Shown piece after piece: positions 46,455 to 57,229 of a stretch of DNA of 64,000 bases. The notes below the pieces were generated by a model. The model made no database searches. It was given only the letters and a program-made list of their open reading frames with translations, and was not told the DNA's origin. Source of the DNA: Desmodus rotundus (lineage: Eukaryota; Chordata; Mammalia; Chiroptera; Phyllostomidae); NCBI RefSeq assembly GCF_022682495.2, contig NC_071398.1, forward strand, positions 12,468,934 to 12,532,933, given 5' to 3'. Position numbers and translations under genes: made by a program. Position 1 is the stretch's first letter. Every line of letters begins with the position of its first letter.

Positions 46455-46635
46455 GTGAGAGATTTTATTTATATGTGTATATTATATATAATAAATATTA
46501 TGTATATTATATTGTATTATATACATTATATATGTATTATATGTATAGTACACACATGTATGTATATACATATACAATATATACACACATATATTACATA
46601 CATATATTTTATATATATTAATACACACATTTTTC
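46455..46635. repeat. TA/CA-rich low-complexity tract
   Basis: About 180 bp of irregular TA, TATG and CACA units with many short inverted repeats; able to form hairpins. Confidence 0.88.
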
Positions 46636-46639
46636 TATT

Positions 46640-47165
46640 CATCCTTCAATTCAAGTCATTGGGCCTATTTTGTGCACCTACTGGGTACAAAGTACTGTGA
46701 AGTTCCTGAGGATGGAGGGATAAAGGTTTCTTTATGTTTTTCATAGTGCTCACCAACTCATGAAGGAAAAGACAAGCATACCACACCACTGCAGGACATT
46801 GGGGGTGGGGGACATTAGTGGGACAGCAGAGTGTAATGGCAGAGCCTCCAAGAACAGAACCTCTGCGTCACGCTGCCTGGCCATCTCTGAGGAGGGTGGG
46901 TCAGAGTCAGATTTCACCAATAAGAGAGGAAGCAGCATGAATCTGTGTAAGAACCACAGGTATTCCAGCAGGGGTGGAGCATATAGAGCTATCAAGATAA
47001 GCAAATGCATTTGAGACACAGGCACGAAATAGCTCAGGAAAGGACTTGTGGGCCATTCTTAGGCATTCTGATGAAGGCGTGGGAATAGGCTGAGTCAAGG
47101 AAGTGATGTCAACAGATTGCACTGTGGAAGAATTATCTGGCTTCAGAGCAGGACGTGGCCTTGAG
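46640..47165 (-). repeat. L2 LINE 3' region (antisense)
   Basis: 'gcctattttgtgcacctact', 'gggtacaaagtactgtgaag' start it. Then 'agctcaggaaaggacttgtg', 'ggccattcttaggcattctg' and 'agaattatctggcttcagag' fit the more internal antisense L2. Diverged. Confidence 0.6.
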
Positions 47166-47169
47166 GAAA

Positions 47170-47755
47170 CCAAGACCAGTTATAAAACAACCAAATAAGT
47201 GGCTTCCAGCATCTTCAATATGGGAAATGTTATGTTCTTTTCTCTTAAGCTACATCACAGACAGCTGGACAGATGATTGATTCTTTGTTCAGATTTGCGT
47301 TACCAGTAGGCACAGTATGTTTTAAACATGCATAAAGAATAACAATTAGCATTAATGTTAGGGGCATGTAAAAGTATGATATCGGTATACACATATGTGT
47401 ATATATTTATATATGAAAACCTGTCTATAAATCAAAAACACTAACACAAATATTCAAATACTATTTAATAATGAAAAGATATGTATTTTGGTTATATAGA
47501 CATTCAAATATTCACTGAAATACACTAACTATATGAACCACAACATGACATTTTATTTTAGAATCAAACCTTTTAAATCTTCATCTCATGGGTATTTTTA
47601 AATGAACTTGAATGTAGCTGAAGAAAGCATGCTATTCCTCTGTTGTCCAGATCCCAGGTCAGAAATCCAAACCTGGAACAAGAGCCCTCGTGCTGAGGAT
47701 TGAACCTTCAGCTTGCTGATAAATGAAAACACTTGGTTCACCTTCTTGCTTCCCA
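47170..47755. other. Unassigned noncoding sequence
   Basis: A/T-rich, with short TA/TG runs at 47.39-47.41 kb. Nothing recognised. Confidence 0.5.
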
Positions 47756-47758
47756 CCT

Positions 47759-48107
47759 TAGTCTGCTTGGGTTGCCAGAACAAAATACCTAGCACTTAGT
47801 GGCTCAAATAACGGAAAATTATTTTCTCAGATTTCTGGAGGCTGAAAGTCCAATATGCAGGTGTTGGCAGGGTTGGTTTTTGCTGACGCCTCCCTCTCCG
47901 GCTTGCAGGTGGCCGTCTTCTTGCTGTATCCTCATATGGCTTTTTCTCCTGACTTCCCTGGTGTCTCTTCTTCTCCTTATTAAGACACCAGTTCCATCTG
48001 ATTAGGGCTCCACCCTTATGCCCACAATTAACTTTCAAATACGCTCCCCTTAGGGCCAAGGACTTCAACACGTGAGTGTGGAGGGGAACCCAATTCAGTC
48101 CATAACA
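47759..48107 (-). mobile_element. MLT1-type MaLR solo LTR (antisense)
   Basis: Old retroviral-like LTR of the ERVL-MaLR group. Read on the minus strand it begins tgttatggactgaattgggt at 48107 and continues 'gttgaagtccttggccctaa', 'gtggagccctaatcagatgg', 'aactggtgtcttaataagga'. It ends near 'caacccaagcagac' at 47760. No internal viral genes. Two overlapping frames at 47.8-48.07 kb lie inside it and are not genes. Confidence 0.85.
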
Positions 48108-48109
48108 CT

Positions 48110-50520
48110 GGTATAGGTTCCCTGATCAGAATTGAATTAGCAAGAAAAGGCTCCTTCCAAACTCATACTTTATGAAAAATTCTGATAACAAACCCAAACA
48201 TATTTTTTTTGGTAGCAGGGAAAGCAATTGCATTAGAAACCGTAGTGCAGCTGAGGCAAGCTGCCCAGGTGCCCTCTTCTGAATTGAGGCACGCACTCCT
48301 CCATCTGCTAGGAGCACTGCCTGCTGACAGTTCAGGGCTGAGTCCCTCTCCAAAATGCCCCGAAGCCAGGTGCACTTGCCTTGCCCAAAGTTATAGCCCT
48401 TGCTTGGTAGCATTTCCCATCCAAAGACAAGTCAGTACAGAGTTCTTACACCCCTAATATTCAACACAGATGGGAACACTAAAGGAACACCCAAAGTTCA
48501 GATTGACCCATGCTGGTGACATAATCCTTTATTGTGACCACACTGACTATCACAGGGGAAAGAATCATTTCTCAGCAAACATTCTTGATGGTGCCTTTGC
48601 AGTGTTTATTCCTTCCTCCCATCTGTTGTAATTGTTTGCTTTTCATTGCTATATTTTTTTTACTGGACAAAAAAGTGAGACGTTGAAAGAGGGGAATTGT
48701 GTCTGTTCCCCATTATACGTAAAAAAGGTATGGAGTGCGTAGGCAAGACGTGAATGGAACCTTTTCAGAATGCGAGCATTTGGACGCACCCTGGGGTCTG
48801 GAACTCTCTCCACGTTGACCAGGAAACAGGTTTTGTTCTGACATCCCCTCCTGTGTCTGAGAACAGGCTCACTTCATGCTACAGTTAACGTCGAAGAGCG
48901 TTAGACTTGTATTCCTCCTTGCTGTCTTAATTTCAAATAGTGGAATTTCAAGCCTCAGAATAGAAGGTAGAAGTGGACATGAACTCTTTCAAGTAATGCA
49001 GCCACATTCCTGCCATTAACCTGTTCTCAGAGCAGGTAAACCCTACCTACCTCTATCCTGGCAATCGTATAGGTCAAGGACCCTGTGTAATTGTACAGCA
49101 GGAACTTTTGTCTGCCTGGTCCTGTGCTCTTAAATCTAACGGTTCTATCCATGTATGACGTGTCAGGACAGAGACCAATGCAGACTTCACATGAGGAAGT
49201 GCCAAATGCTCTCAGTATACCCTCTGTTGACTCACGTGCCAGCCAATCCTGATCTGCATGCATATGGATCATGATTTATACACATATATAGTGTCCATAT
49301 ATATGGTGTCCGTATCTGACATTTCTCATTCTCAGAGCAGGCTTGCCAAGGCATGTTGATTGTAGAATTCAGCTCCTGCATCCTCAGCGCTCAGCTTTCT
49401 GTAGGGAATAGTTAGAATTCACTCTGACTTTCTGTACTTCTTATGTTTGAGAAAGCAAGCTGTTTTTAACCAATATGAACAATGGTTGTTTATCAGCTAG
49501 CATCTGTCTTAATCTGGGTTCCCAGAAACACATGCTGAGATGGAGATCTGTACACAGGACCTTTTTTAGTGTGTTCTCTTCGGTACTGTCCTAAACTGTG
49601 GGGAGGCGGCTTCCATGCTCCCACATTAAAAAATCATTTGTGCAGGCTGCCCCCTGGGGAGACGATGTGACCTTGACAAGACACCTGTCTTCATCTCAGG
49701 CACTTCTCCAAGAGGCTTGACAGCTGAGGGCTGTCAGCTGACTGCAGTACCTGTGCCTGGGGAGTAAGTCCCTTTGTCTTAAAGGGAGATCTGCACAATG
49801 TGCCACACGGTCCGGTCTATTTGGGAAGATCCTGGTCCTGTCCATGGGGGAAAATGTCTTCGTACCTCATTATATGCAAATAAATCATAAGAAAGTGTCC
49901 AGTCTGGTGACCTTCTTGGGAGACTAAGATTTGTGCTCCCAAAGCATGGTCCTAAGTGCCACCACTCTGGGGAACATGATGGGTGCTTACCGGGAATGTT
50001 TCCTCTCAGAAGAACTGAATAAGAAACTCTGCGGATGGGGTCAAGGGTAGTCTGCGCATTAGCACCTTCCCACACTGCATGAGACAGAGTCTCCTAATGT
50101 TTATGGAAAAGGCTGCTATGTAAGGAGAGTCCTATCCGGGTCCTCAGTCACCATCTCTACTCATATTTTTTATGAGTAAATTGTGTGTGTGTGTTTTGAA
50201 TACATGATAATAATTCATTTTGATAATGTGACATACTGTAATGTAAGAGCATGTGGTATTTTAAAGCTTCCTTTAATGAACAATGTTGCTATCTTGAACA
50301 TTCAAGGATGTTATTTTTGTTAAAATAGATTTTGAATGAATGTTGAAAAATCTTGGAAAGGAGAGGAAATCCATTGGAGTATAAAGCATTTAGTAGTTTA
50401 AGCATCCATAAGAAACCTCAGATGTCCAAAGTCATTTGAAAGGCTTTAGACAAGCGGGAATTGGATTGAGTGGTAGACGAGAGTGAATAGCCCAGCTAGT
50501 GTCAGGCAGCTAGTGATAAC
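48110..50520. other. Mostly unassigned; possible LTR-like scrap
   Basis: No gene recognised in 2.4 kb. Around 49.50-49.77 kb 'ctgggttcccagaaacacat' and 'gctgagatggagatctgt' recall an old mammalian LTR-like repeat that I cannot name. Frames reach 98 codons (49779-50075, -) without domains. Confidence 0.45.
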
Positions 50521-50528
50521 CTAGGATC

Positions 50529-50572
50529 CACAGTCCCCAGGCACAAAATGGTTTTTGTGCCTGGGGACTGTG
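50529..50572. repeat. Perfect hairpin: 20-bp stem, 4-nt loop
   Basis: Left arm cacagtccccaggcacaaaa (50529-50548), loop tggt, right arm the exact reverse complement (50553-50572). No mismatch in 20 pairs. It is not part of a transposon that I recognise. Confidence 0.95.
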
Positions 50573-50574
50573 AG

Positions 50575-50875
50575 AGGTGACAGAAATGTTGTCCTTCAAG
50601 ATAGGCTGTGGTTTTTCTAAGTGACCACAATGAATCATCTTCATTACCATTAACAGCTTCGCTCTCCCGGCTCCCAAGACTTCACATCCCATCTCAGTGC
50701 CCACGACTCCAACTTTATACATCCACCCCTAACTTCTTTGCTGAGATCCAGGTTTATTCATTCAGATGTGCATTGGAAGTCTCCACTCAGGTATTAGGAA
50801 ACACTTGAACACCAGCATGACCAAAAGACCACAAGCAAACCTTTTATTCTCTATCCCCAAGTCCCAAACCTGTTT
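50575..50875. other. Unassigned noncoding sequence
   Basis: Nothing recognised. Confidence 0.45.
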
Positions 50876-50879
50876 CTTT

Positions 50880-51570
50880 GTCGGTCTCCCCCATTTCAGT
50901 AAATAATGCCACTACATTGAAGTTAGTAAAACTAGCATTGTTGGAAATCAGCTTCGATGCATTGGTCCTTCAAATCTTCTTACACCTAAAATAGTGTAAT
51001 TGCCTTCACCTTGTTCTATTTAACTCTTCTGTCCGCACCACCCCTTATACTTTCCCCCACAGCAGCCAGGGCCCTTTTTAAAAACCATGAAAGGCTTTTC
51101 ATCATTTATGTATGTTTGATAAGATAGCAATGCCTACTGTAGCCTGCAAGTCCCTACTTGGTGGGGCCCATGTTTATCTTCCCAAATCTTTTCCAGTCTT
51201 TCCTTTGTTCATTCAAGACACCCTGGAATTATTATTAATCCTAGGGGGAGAAAAGCTAATTCCTGTCCTGAAAACTTTTTTTCTTCCTGTCTTTTGTCTT
51301 CCTGGAATGTCCTGCCTCCAGATCTTCTCCAGAAGAGTCTTGTTACTATTCACACAGCTATGCAAATGTTACTTTCGGGAAGTCATTCCTGACAGCCCAA
51401 TCTAAGCTAGCCCAGTACCCCAGCCTCTCCATGCTTCTCTGCACACCTGCTTGTTTTATCCGCGTTATTTATCACTGCACTATTTATTATTACTAATTTA
51501 TTAATATTCTTCTTTCATTACAATGCAAGCTCCATTGATCAAGTATGTTGCTTAACTTAATTAGCCACTG
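50880..51570 (+). repeat. L2 LINE 3' region (sense)
   Basis: Long sense L2 fragment. 'ttcctggaatgtcctgcctc', 'cagatcttctccagaagagt', 'gggaagtcattcctgacagc', 'ttatttatcactgcactatt' and 'acaatgcaagctccattgat' follow L2 order to near its end. The 97-codon frame at 51112-51405 lies in it. Confidence 0.8.
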
Positions 51571-51639
51571 TGTTTTCAGCTTTAAGAATATTTTGCTTAT
51601 ATAAATCCTCAATGATATTTTTGGATCAATTAATAACAA

Positions 51640-51740
51640 GCATGATAATAACAATCGGGAACATTTATTAGGCACTTCATATGTGCCTGTTATGAGCAAT
51701 TTAAATGCACTATTTGATCCCATTCTGATGTGACTAGGAG
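51640..51740 (-). repeat. MIR fragment (antisense)
   Basis: 'ggaacatttattaggcactt', 'catatgtgcctgttatgagc', 'aaatgcactatttgatccca': 3' part of an antisense MIR. Confidence 0.7.
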
Positions 51741-51744
51741 ACCC

Positions 51745-52845
51745 CAGAATACTGAGGGGAAAATTAGAAGTGTAAGAACTTACAGTTTTAGCCTGTGTAA
51801 TTTAATTTAATAAGGTTATGTGTAACTTTATTTATAATATAAAGGATAGGAGGAGTGTTACTAATTTTTATAAGTTTTATAACTATAAAAAGTTGTATGT
51901 TATAACTTATAACTATACTTATAACTTAAAAGTTTTATTCTTTTTCACCATTATTTCATAATAATATTTGCCCATTGGAGTATTTATACAGAATCCACAC
52001 ATATCCATTGGACATGACAAAAATGGACTCACTTGAAGCAATTTGATCAGTACCTGGAAATAAAAAGATCTATTATCCACCCACAGATCTTTTGTTAATG
52101 GGGCTTATTTAAGACATTTTAACCAGAGTTGTTTTCTTCACTTCATACAAAGTATTGTGAAAATGTTCTCAAATTGTTGTGGGAAGCAATTTACTGAAAA
52201 TAAATCAGAGAACTTCATGGAACCATACTGTTGGAAAACAAATTAAAATATATTATGGTGGTTTATTGATGGTAAATATATCATCCAGTACTTAGTCACT
52301 AAATGTAATAAGTTTTGAGAAATTGAGAGTTAGTAAAACTCCCCCAAAGTACCTCATAAGATGTTAGGTATTGAGGAAACAAAGTTATAATTCCCTAAGT
52401 TATTATCAAAACAAGTCTGCTTAAAATTTATATTTAGAAGTTTAGTAAAGGAGATACATATTCTTTGTGACTATTCAATCAAGGAATCATGTGATCCTTC
52501 AATCCCACCATGTAATAAAACTTAAATTATTATCTCTGAGTTGGACCAAGATAGCAAAGCGTTTCAAAATCAGAATTTCAGATAAACTCCCTGAGTGTTA
52601 ACTAACTATACTCGGTTTCACGCTATCATTACAAGTGTGTTGAATGTAAAGTGTGGGTCATTGATTTGAGCAAATGCGCTGGGAAATGTAAAAATGCTGT
52701 GGAAAAACTAAACTTAAAAACTAAGTCTTTCAGGAGGGATTTAGAGCAATAAATTTGCCTTAATCCTCCTAGAATCTGGGATTAGGGCCAGGGAGGGAAA
52801 TAACTAGCTTTGATCTGCATGCCGCCTTCACTTTAGTTTGTTTGT
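51745..52845. other. Unassigned A/T-rich sequence
   Basis: A tract of 'ataacttataacta'-like repeats lies at 51.87-51.94 kb. Otherwise nothing recognised; no useful reading frame. Confidence 0.5.
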
Positions 52846-52848
52846 TTT

Positions 52849-52850
52849 TT

Positions 52851-52910
<60 letters not shown>

Positions 52911-52984
52911 TCCTTCCTTCCTTCCTTCCTTCCTTCCTTCCTTCGTTTCGTTTCGTTTCGTTTCGTTTCGTTTCGTTTCGTTTC
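52849..52984. repeat. Three-phase microsatellite (TTTC)16-(CTTC)8-(GTTTC)8
   Basis: By my count 16 TTTC units (52849-52912), 8 CTTC units (52913-52944) and 8 GTTTC units (52945-52984), with no interruptions. This makes low-complexity open frames on both strands (poly-F/S/L on plus, poly-K/E/R on minus), which are not genes. Confidence 0.95.
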
Positions 52985-52989
52985 TTTCT

Positions 52990-53498
52990 TGTATTTAAAA
53001 CTGATAAAGTGAGATCAGTAACAGGAAAGCCTGGGCCCCTACTAAATTTCACATTCTTTCAGCCGTTCTGTTTGATAGATATGACCCACAACCTATAAAA
53101 AAGAAAACAGACTCAGATAATTAAATTTCCAAACAGGATACAAAACTGAGGTTCAAGTCCCGGTCTTCATACTTTAGTTCCAGTGTTCATTACAAAACCC
53201 TGGGCCCCAATCTATGGCTCTTCTTTGCTTATTCTTTCTTTTCGGTGCTTATTCTTTATCCAACTTTTCCCACTTCTGTTTGTATGAATTTGATGCAGCA
53301 GTACTTAGTGATCGCCACTACGCCAGAGCCTGTGTGCGATAGCGGAAGTCACCAAAGACCTAAGAATACACAGTCAGATTTGATTTATAAATCTGTGTTG
53401 AGAATTGACCGTAATAATTTTTTGTAAAATGCTAAGGGCATTGACTAGGCTATAGTAATGTTCAATAAATCTTTTAATTTCTTCTATTCCTTCTCTGT
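52990..53498. other. Unassigned noncoding sequence
   Basis: A possible antisense MIR scrap at 53.13-53.21 kb ('aaactgaggttcaagtcccg'). Nothing else recognised. Confidence 0.45.
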
Positions 53499-53499
53499 T

Positions 53500-53544
53500 T
53501 ATTATTATTAGTAGTAGTAGTAGTAGTAATAGTAGTAGTAGTAG
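53500..53544. repeat. (TTA)n-(TAG)n microsatellite
   Basis: Short TTA units followed by about a dozen TAG units with one TAA interruption. Confidence 0.9.
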
Positions 53545-53549
53545 AATTC

Positions 53550-53720
53550 ATACACTATCCCTGCCCTTAAGGAATTTAAATCTAATGCAAATAATAAACA
53601 TAAATACAAATTAAGTTATCATTCGAAAGAATTTGGATAAATGTGAAAGGCACCATGAGTTCAGGAAATGATTCTTAGAGTATTTTGCTTAAGGGACACC
53701 TTAAGCATTGATTATGACTT
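53550..53720 (-). repeat. L2 3' region (antisense)
   Basis: 'cactatccctgcccttaagg', 'aatttaaatctaatgcaaat', 'aataaacataaatacaaatt', 'aggcaccatgagttcaggaa': antisense L2 order. Confidence 0.75.
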
Positions 53721-53724
53721 AATG

Positions 53725-54475
53725 AAGTAGAGAACAAGGAGGTCTTAACATTGAAACCTTCTCAAGCAGAGACACAGAGGAACACTCGGGATCTCAAATC
53801 GAATTGCCCCTGCAGATGTGAACTTGATGCTGAGTAGATGGTGGTGGAAGATTGCCTTCCCGGAGATTTAGACCCTCCGTCTGCCATGCAGGCCATCAAA
53901 GCTCCTGAAGCCGATGAACCTCCTAACAGAGCCCAGATCTGTTCAGTGCCAGATTTTCCTGTGAGAGAGGACCAAAAAGAGGACACACGGGGGTGGTCCA
54001 CACGGAATCCTGTCTCTTAAAACACCCTTTTGATAGGTCTAAAATGTTCTGCCCCTGATTCAAAAGGGAGTCTTCTTGTATGGCTTTATAGAAGTAATGA
54101 GTCCATTAATACTGATTCTGGACACTGCCTCTGTGACGCTGTCAGGCATTAAATTGTCTGAGCTCAGTCCTTCCTGTCCCTGCCCAACCATGGTGACTTG
54201 CAGTGATTTTTTTTTTTTTCCTAGTCACAGATTAGTTCAGCTAGGATGAGTCTGGTTTTCACTTAAGTCTGTGCTGACTTCCTCCTGTGAGCTGCTGCTG
54301 GGTCTGCTGGGTCTCTGCCAAGGACACTTCCTCACCTGGAATCTTGTTTCGAATTTCAGGCAGAACGTTGGCAGCTCAGATGTTTGTAGTCATAGTAACT
54401 CCAGGGGAAGATGAGGGAAGTACACACGTGAGCCTCTCCGGCTGTATGAATGTGAGACTGTGTTTCTCGAGTCAT
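53725..54475. other. Unassigned noncoding sequence
   Basis: A T-rich run at 54.21 kb. A 136-codon plus frame (54287-54697) runs on into the next L2 piece and is not protein-like. Confidence 0.5.
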
Positions 54476-54479
54476 CCTT

Positions 54480-54740
54480 CTATCCGTTCATTCACTGATT
54501 CACCTCTAAAACATTCATGGAGGATCCCTCCGTGCCTCACCTTGTGTTTGATACTAGAGATGCAGAGTTGGAAATTATTTAGGTGCTGCCTTGGAAGGGA
54601 TCATTCATTATTTAATCATGGAGGAAACATTATTGAGATTTCTGTATACCAAACCCTCGCTAGGTATGTGCTTACAATGCAGGGAGAAGATGAATAGGAC
54701 TTGGTGCCTAGCCATGCAGTGTGGTGTCTAGAAATCCATA
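54480..54740 (-). repeat. L2 3' ends (antisense), probably two pieces
   Basis: 'tccgttcattcactgattca', 'ggatccctccgtgcctcacc', 'gatactagagatgcagagtt', 'gcattcatta'-type text; then a second run 'accaaaccctcgctaggtat', 'aatgcagggagaagatgaat'. Both read as antisense L2 termini. Confidence 0.6.
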
Positions 54741-54749
54741 AAAAATAGC

Positions 54750-54840
54750 ATCCATTGTGCACGGGTCTTAGTGCTGAGTGCCATGTAGATTACGTCTAAT
54801 GTATTGATGTAGACAGAAATAAAGGCACAGAGTTCAGTAC
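54750..54840 (-). repeat. MIR-like fragment (antisense)
   Basis: 'cattgtgcacgggtcttagt', 'gctgagtgccatgtagatta', 'agacagaaataaaggcacag'. Confidence 0.5.
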
Positions 54841-54866
54841 AAGAGAAATGCCACTTGAGTCCACAG

Positions 54867-55090
54867 CAGGGGCTGTCAACCGGTGACTGCTTTGCCCTAC
54901 CAAGCAAAACACTCAGCAGTACCTCGAGACACCTTTAGTTGTCACGTCTAAATAGTGCCACCAGCATTAGTGGGCAGAGGCTAGAGATGCTGCTAAATAT
55001 CCTATAAGGCGCAGGACAGTTTCCTGAAACGAGGGCGTCTCCAACCCAAATGTCAGCAGTGCCCAGGTTAGGAAGCTCTGTGTGGAATAT
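54867..55090 (+). mobile_element. MER20-type hAT element
   Basis: Full-length or nearly so (about 224 bp). 'caggggctgtcaaccggtga', 'gagacacctttagttgtcac', 'ccagcattagtgggcagagg', 'gatgctgctaaatatcctat', 'aatgtcagcagtgcccaggt', 'taggaagctctg' match MER20 in order. The 8-bp target duplication is no longer visible. Confidence 0.88.
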
Positions 55091-55094
55091 ATGG

Positions 55095-56508
55095 ATGCAC
55101 AGGCGCAGCTGCGAGTACAAAGGGAGGTTCGATTCACTGTCTTGGAGGCAAGAAAAGTCTTTCCAGAGGAGAAGGCATTTCAGTTTGGTGGTGGCAGCTT
55201 GGGTCACAAGTCAGTCAGTGTGAGTGCTCATGACCATGAAGTGTTGTAGACTAAATACCGTGCAAGGGAAAACCCTTTTCTGTTCCTTTATCTTTACCAA
55301 AAATTACTGGGGGCCATCCTCCCGTGCAGTTTTGTTAGATACACCCAGCAACCCTGTGACATACATAGATTAGATACATTTTCCTGCAGAACTCCTTGTG
55401 CCCTGTAAATTTATATTCCTATTCCCCTACATCACTGCTGTTAGTAAGTGGCATCACCTATCAAGTCTAATACCTTCCTGAAATAAACCAGTCTATTCCA
55501 GCGGCAGAGAAGAGAGGAGAGCTATCAGGAAGTCTTCACAAATAACATAATCATGTTGTGTTGAGTAGAAAGTTGCATTTTAGGGGGATTAAAGGTCATG
55601 TGCTTTGTGTATTTATTTTCCTAACTCACTGGAGTCCTTCTGCATTCCAGCGGCACCCTTTAAATAATATGGCATCATTTTGAGTAGCAAGAACAATTAA
55701 TTAATTCACCAGGTCCTCGAGAAGGGCACTGATCTACAAAGCCCCCCTAAAATTCGGCCAAGAAAAGCACAGGATTGTGCAGAGATACCGTTTGCCTAGA
55801 GAGAGCAGGGTTGAGCTTTTCCAGACATGTCTCAGCAGCAGGCGATACCGGTGTTAACCCTGTAGTTAACTTTTCAGATGCCTTCCACCAGCTGCAGGTT
55901 TGGCTGGGGCTCAGAATCCCTTGACCACTTGATCATTTGCATTTTTCCTTTCCAAACGGATCACCAACTCCTGCTTATTCTACTTTCTACACCATTGTCT
56001 CTTATGCTCTTCAATCTCTGCTGCCTAGTGCACACCTGGTTTTGGCTGCTATCACCTTTTTAATGTTTTTTGCACCCATATAGCATATCCATCTAAAATC
56101 ACAGACTTCAATGCATTTATTTAAAGAGAAACCGTAGGTGCCTACCGTGAATGGAAAACTACCTCAGGATAGAATGAAGATAACCTTAAAGTGCCAGTTT
56201 TAAAAAGGGGGGTTAATTCTAGTTGGAAGCTATTGCCTGGAGGTGAGCTCTGGCTCCTGAGAGGTTCGCAAATTTCAGACGGTTGCGAAGGGCCATCACC
56301 AAACGGAGACCTTCTACCTTGTGTAAACTGGAGGACAAAAATAGCAATGAAAAGGAAAACTCGTTACTTAACTGTGTTCATTTTAACCTCTTCTGAACCC
56401 CGTAACTGATTCCATGCCTTACCGGGGGCTTGGATGCCTCATTTTGGGAAGTGCTGATCATGTCTTGTCATTTGAGCTTGGACCCTGGCAAGGTATTTAA
56501 AGTGGTCT
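55095..56508. other. Unassigned noncoding sequence
   Basis: No gene recognised. A MIR scrap may lie at 55.32-55.39 kb. Frames at most 72 codons. Confidence 0.5.
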
Positions 56509-56510
56509 CT

Positions 56511-56806
56511 CTGCCCTGGCCAGGTGGCTAAGTTGTTGGGAACCTCATCCTTTACACCAAAAAATTGCAGGTTTGATTCTGAGCCAGGGCATGTACCTAG
56601 GTTGTGGGTTTGATCCCTGGGTGCCTACGGGAGGCAGTTGATTGAAGTTTCTCTCTCACGTCTATGTCTCTCTCTCTTTCTTCTCCTCTTCCTCCTCCTC
56701 CTCCTCCTCCTTCTCTTCCTCTTCCTCCTCCTCCTTCTCCTCTTCCTTCTCCTTCTCTCTCTCTCAAATCAGTAAACATATCCTCAAGTGAGGATTTAAG
56801 GAAAAG
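56511..56806 (+). mobile_element. VES-type bat SINE
   Basis: tRNA-derived SINE. The head 'ctgccctggccaggtggcta' holds the Pol III A-box region and 'gcaggtttgattctgagcca' the B-box region (B-box consensus GGTTCGANTCC, here GGTTTGATTCT). Then 'gggcatgtacctaggttgtg' and 'ggtttgatccctgggtgcc'. It continues with a long CT/CTC-rich stretch (56650-56765), 'aaatcagtaaacatatcctc' and a short palindromic cctcaagtgagg tail. The diverged boxes suggest no Pol III activity. It is the only copy I see in 64 kb. Confidence 0.9.
56668..56765. repeat. CTC/CTT-rich microsatellite inside the SINE
   Basis: Expanded pyrimidine tract within the VES tail (ctcttcctcctcctcctcct and similar). On the minus strand it gives a Gly/Arg/Glu-rich false frame. 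Confidence 0.88.
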
Positions 56807-56809
56807 TGC

Positions 56810-57100
56810 TCCCCCCAAATGCCTGTCACACTAGGGGGCCATGTGACTTTTCCACAGAGGCTGGAATTTTTTTTAACCTTTTTAACTTTAGTTCAGTGGT
56901 CTCATTGCTTGGTATATCTCCAATAAAATTTGTTACATAGCTGGACTTTTATCTTTATTTCTGAGGGATAGGAGGAAGATTAAAAAATATGAGTGTAGGT
57001 TTTTTTTCTATTTTTGGCCTATAATAACTATTACAATATAAAACATAACATTTACAAAATAAAATAGTGGCACAAAGTATTCTAAATAGTTGCATATATT
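56810..57100. other. Unassigned A/T-rich sequence
   Basis: A weak CTCF-like word (acactagggggcca) at 56829-56842, otherwise nothing recognised. Confidence 0.4.
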
Positions 57101-57104
57101 AACA

Positions 57105-57225
57105 CATAAAATATATCAGAAAACTGGGGTACAGTGAGGTGAGTATCTTACCCAACATTTTGTACCTGGTTAGTGGCAAAGGCAGAATATTACTCTGTTT
57201 GAACAGGCTTCTGAATCAGTGATGT
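57105..57225 (-). repeat. MIR fragment (antisense)
   Basis: 'cagaaaactggggtacagtg', 'aggtgagtatcttacccaac', 'cctggttagtggcaaaggca', 'gaatattactctg': antisense MIR order. Confidence 0.65.
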
Positions 57226-57229
57226 TAGC

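Noticed and set aside
47796..48071. Frames of 91 (-) and 68 (+) codons in both directions
   Set aside because: Both lie inside an MLT1-type LTR.
52828..53098. Frames rich in Phe/Ser/Leu (+) and Lys/Glu/Arg (-)
   Set aside because: They are translations of the TTTC/CTTC/GTTTC microsatellite.
56597..56818. Gly/Arg/Glu-rich minus frame, RGG-protein-like
   Set aside because: Translation of the CTC-rich tail of the VES SINE.
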